From the NCBI GenBank assembly GCA_021159425.1, contig JAGGRU010000128.1:1-6025 (forward strand): a stretch of 6,025 bases of DNA, given 5' to 3'. Made by a program: the position numbers and the translations under genes. The DNA is from Sulfurovum sp. GTDB taxonomy: Bacteria; Campylobacterota; Campylobacteria; Campylobacterales; Sulfurovaceae. Positions 4,924 through 6,025 of the stretch are shown piece by piece (position 1 is the stretch's first letter; the number at the start of each line of letters is the position of its first letter). Below the pieces are notes generated by a model that was not told where the DNA came from, ran no database searches, and saw nothing but the letters and a program-made list of their open reading frames with translations.

Positions 4924-6025
4924 TGAACTCTGCATTCAGCACACTTGACTGGGGTATATTTGGTGCATATTTTTTAGTATTAACTGTTACATCGGTACTT
5001 CTTTCTCAAGTGAAGGTGAAAAGCACACGTGATTATTTTGTAGGCGGTAACACTGTACCGATGTTTGCTGTAGCTATTTCAGTACTAGCTACGTCCCAGT
5101 CTGCTGCTACTTTTCTTGGAGGTCCTGAATACTCATACGGTAAAGATCTTACTTTTATAGGATTTTATCTTTCAGCTTTTTTAGCTGTGATCTTTGTAGT
5201 TAAAGTCCTCATTCCCCGTTTTTATGCTATTAACGCGGTAACCGTTTATGAACTCCTTGAAAAACGTTACGGTGAATCTGCCAAGAAGCAGGCAGGGGTA
5301 ATGTTTCTCATCGGTCGCTTGTTCGCATCCGGGGCAAGACTTTACATCGGTGCACTGGCTATTTCAATGATACTGTTTTTAGATATTACCCCTTTGCATG
5401 TTGCTATCTCAATCAGTATTTTGATGTTGGGTGCCTTGGCTTATGCCTATTTTGGCGGCGTAAAGTCAGTCATTTTTTCAGATATCATTCAGGCTATTAC
5501 TTATATAGGTGCAGGAATAGCAGTATTGATCTACCTTTATGTCACAATAGATGCAGACTTTACAACCGTTATGAGTACTTTGCAGGCAGACAATAAACTT
5601 CGTCTGCTTGACTGGTCGATGTCAGGTGGATTTTCTGTATGGGCACTGCTTGGGGGATGGTTATTGTTGAACATCGCAGCTTATGGACTTGATCAAGACA
5701 TGACACAAAGAGCTTTGACCTGTAAATCTGCCAAAGAAGCACAGCGTTCACTTATGCTGAGTATTTACATGACCATTCCGGTTGCTATACTTTTTTTAAT
5801 GATCGGTCTCCTGCTTTACCTTTTTTATCAACACCCGGAACTCTCAGGACTCAGTACAGAAGTGGTACAGAAATTTGAAGGTGAGAAGATCACTATCTTT
5901 ATGTATTACATTTTGCACGAAATGCCGGAAGGCATGCGTGGACTTGTGACTGTGGGTGCTGTAGCTGCTGCCTTGTCAAGCTCTAACTCTGTTTTAGGTG
6001 CCATGTCATCGGTAGCCATAGAAGA
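4923..6025 (+). CDS. Sodium:solute symporter (SSS family), 3' end outside window
   Basis: The frame starts at ATG 4923 and stays open to the window edge, giving 367 visible residues of a family usually around 480-550. It is a multi-helix inner-membrane importer driven by the sodium gradient. SSS hallmarks are clear: DYFVGG (37-42) after TM1, ATSQSAATFLGGP (56-68), RLFASGARLYIGA (132-144), FGGVKSVIFSDIIQ (177-190), DQDMTQRALTCKSAKEAQRS (257-276), and AAALSSSNSVLGAMSS (348-363), which corresponds to the helix contributing to the sodium site. The TAATG overlap with the amidase stop and the lack of a clear Shine-Dalgarno suggest translational coupling. The substrate cannot be read from sequence. 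The family includes importers of sugars, amino sugars such as sialic acid, proline, acetate and others. The pairing with an exported murein amidase makes a peptidoglycan-derived compound a fair guess. Confidence 0.93.
   Translation, partial: MNSAFSTLDWGIFGAYFLVLTVTSVLLSQVKVKSTRDYFVGGNTVPMFAVAISVLATSQSAATFLGGPEYSYGKDLTFIGFYLSAFLAVIFVVKVLIPRFYAINAVTVYELLEKRYGESAKKQAGVMFLIGRLFASGARLYIGALAISMILFLDITPLHVAISISILMLGALAYAYFGGVKSVIFSDIIQAITYIGAGIAVLIYLYVTIDADFTTVMSTLQADNKLRLLDWSMSGGFSVWALLGGWLLLNIAAYGLDQDMTQRALTCKSAKEAQRSLMLSIYMTIPVAILFLMIGLLLYLFYQHPELSGLSTEVVQKFEGEKITIFMYYILHEMPEGMRGLVTVGAVAAALSSSNSVLGAMSSVAIE

Noticed and set aside
5569..5751. Minus-strand 60-codon frame inside the symporter
   Set aside because: The plus strand encodes continuous SSS-family sequence here, including the DQDMTQRA motif, so this is a shadow.

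Overview
The window looks like chromosome from a Campylobacterota bacterium of the Sulfurovum/Sulfurimonas type. The evidence is AT-rich DNA, short intergenic gaps, -10-dominated promoters with weak -35 boxes, and the C5-pathway gene hemL followed by an atpZ-family gene. This is inferred from protein style; no 16S or other marker gene is present.

Left part (1-1056): the 3' end of a WYL-type transcriptional regulator, then a compact mazEF toxin-antitoxin pair. mazEF has its own near-consensus promoter and is visibly poorer in G+C than its surroundings. Directly after the mazF stop codon lies a 36-codon fragment matching the C-terminal end of a VapC (PIN-domain) toxin. The mazEF module therefore seems to sit on the remains of an older vapBC locus.

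Middle (1053-3327): a TonB-family energy-transducing protein on the minus strand, diverging from hemL (glutamate-1-semialdehyde aminomutase, haem/tetrapyrrole synthesis) on the plus strand. The short gap holds a perfect inverted repeat that places a TATAAT box on each strand. It looks like a symmetrical bidirectional promoter linking iron/haem uptake with haem synthesis. The tonB reading frame has no convincing standard start codon behind its excellent Shine-Dalgarno sequence.

Right part (3333-6025): downstream of hemL, after a GC-rich hairpin, come an AtpZ-family two-helix membrane protein and an overlapping four-helix membrane protein with a charged central loop. A 13-bp perfect hairpin then covers the start of an exported Amidase_2-family N-acetylmuramoyl-L-alanine amidase. 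The amidase gene overlaps by one base a sodium:solute symporter that runs off the right edge. The last two suggest periplasmic peptidoglycan processing coupled to solute import.

The most notable points are the mazEF-on-vapC scar, the tonB start and shared palindromic promoter, the start-sequestering hairpin before the amidase, the AtpZ plus four-helix pair, and the amidase-symporter coupling. No rRNA, tRNA, CRISPR, IS element or origin was seen. No gene-free stretch exceeds about 105 bases.
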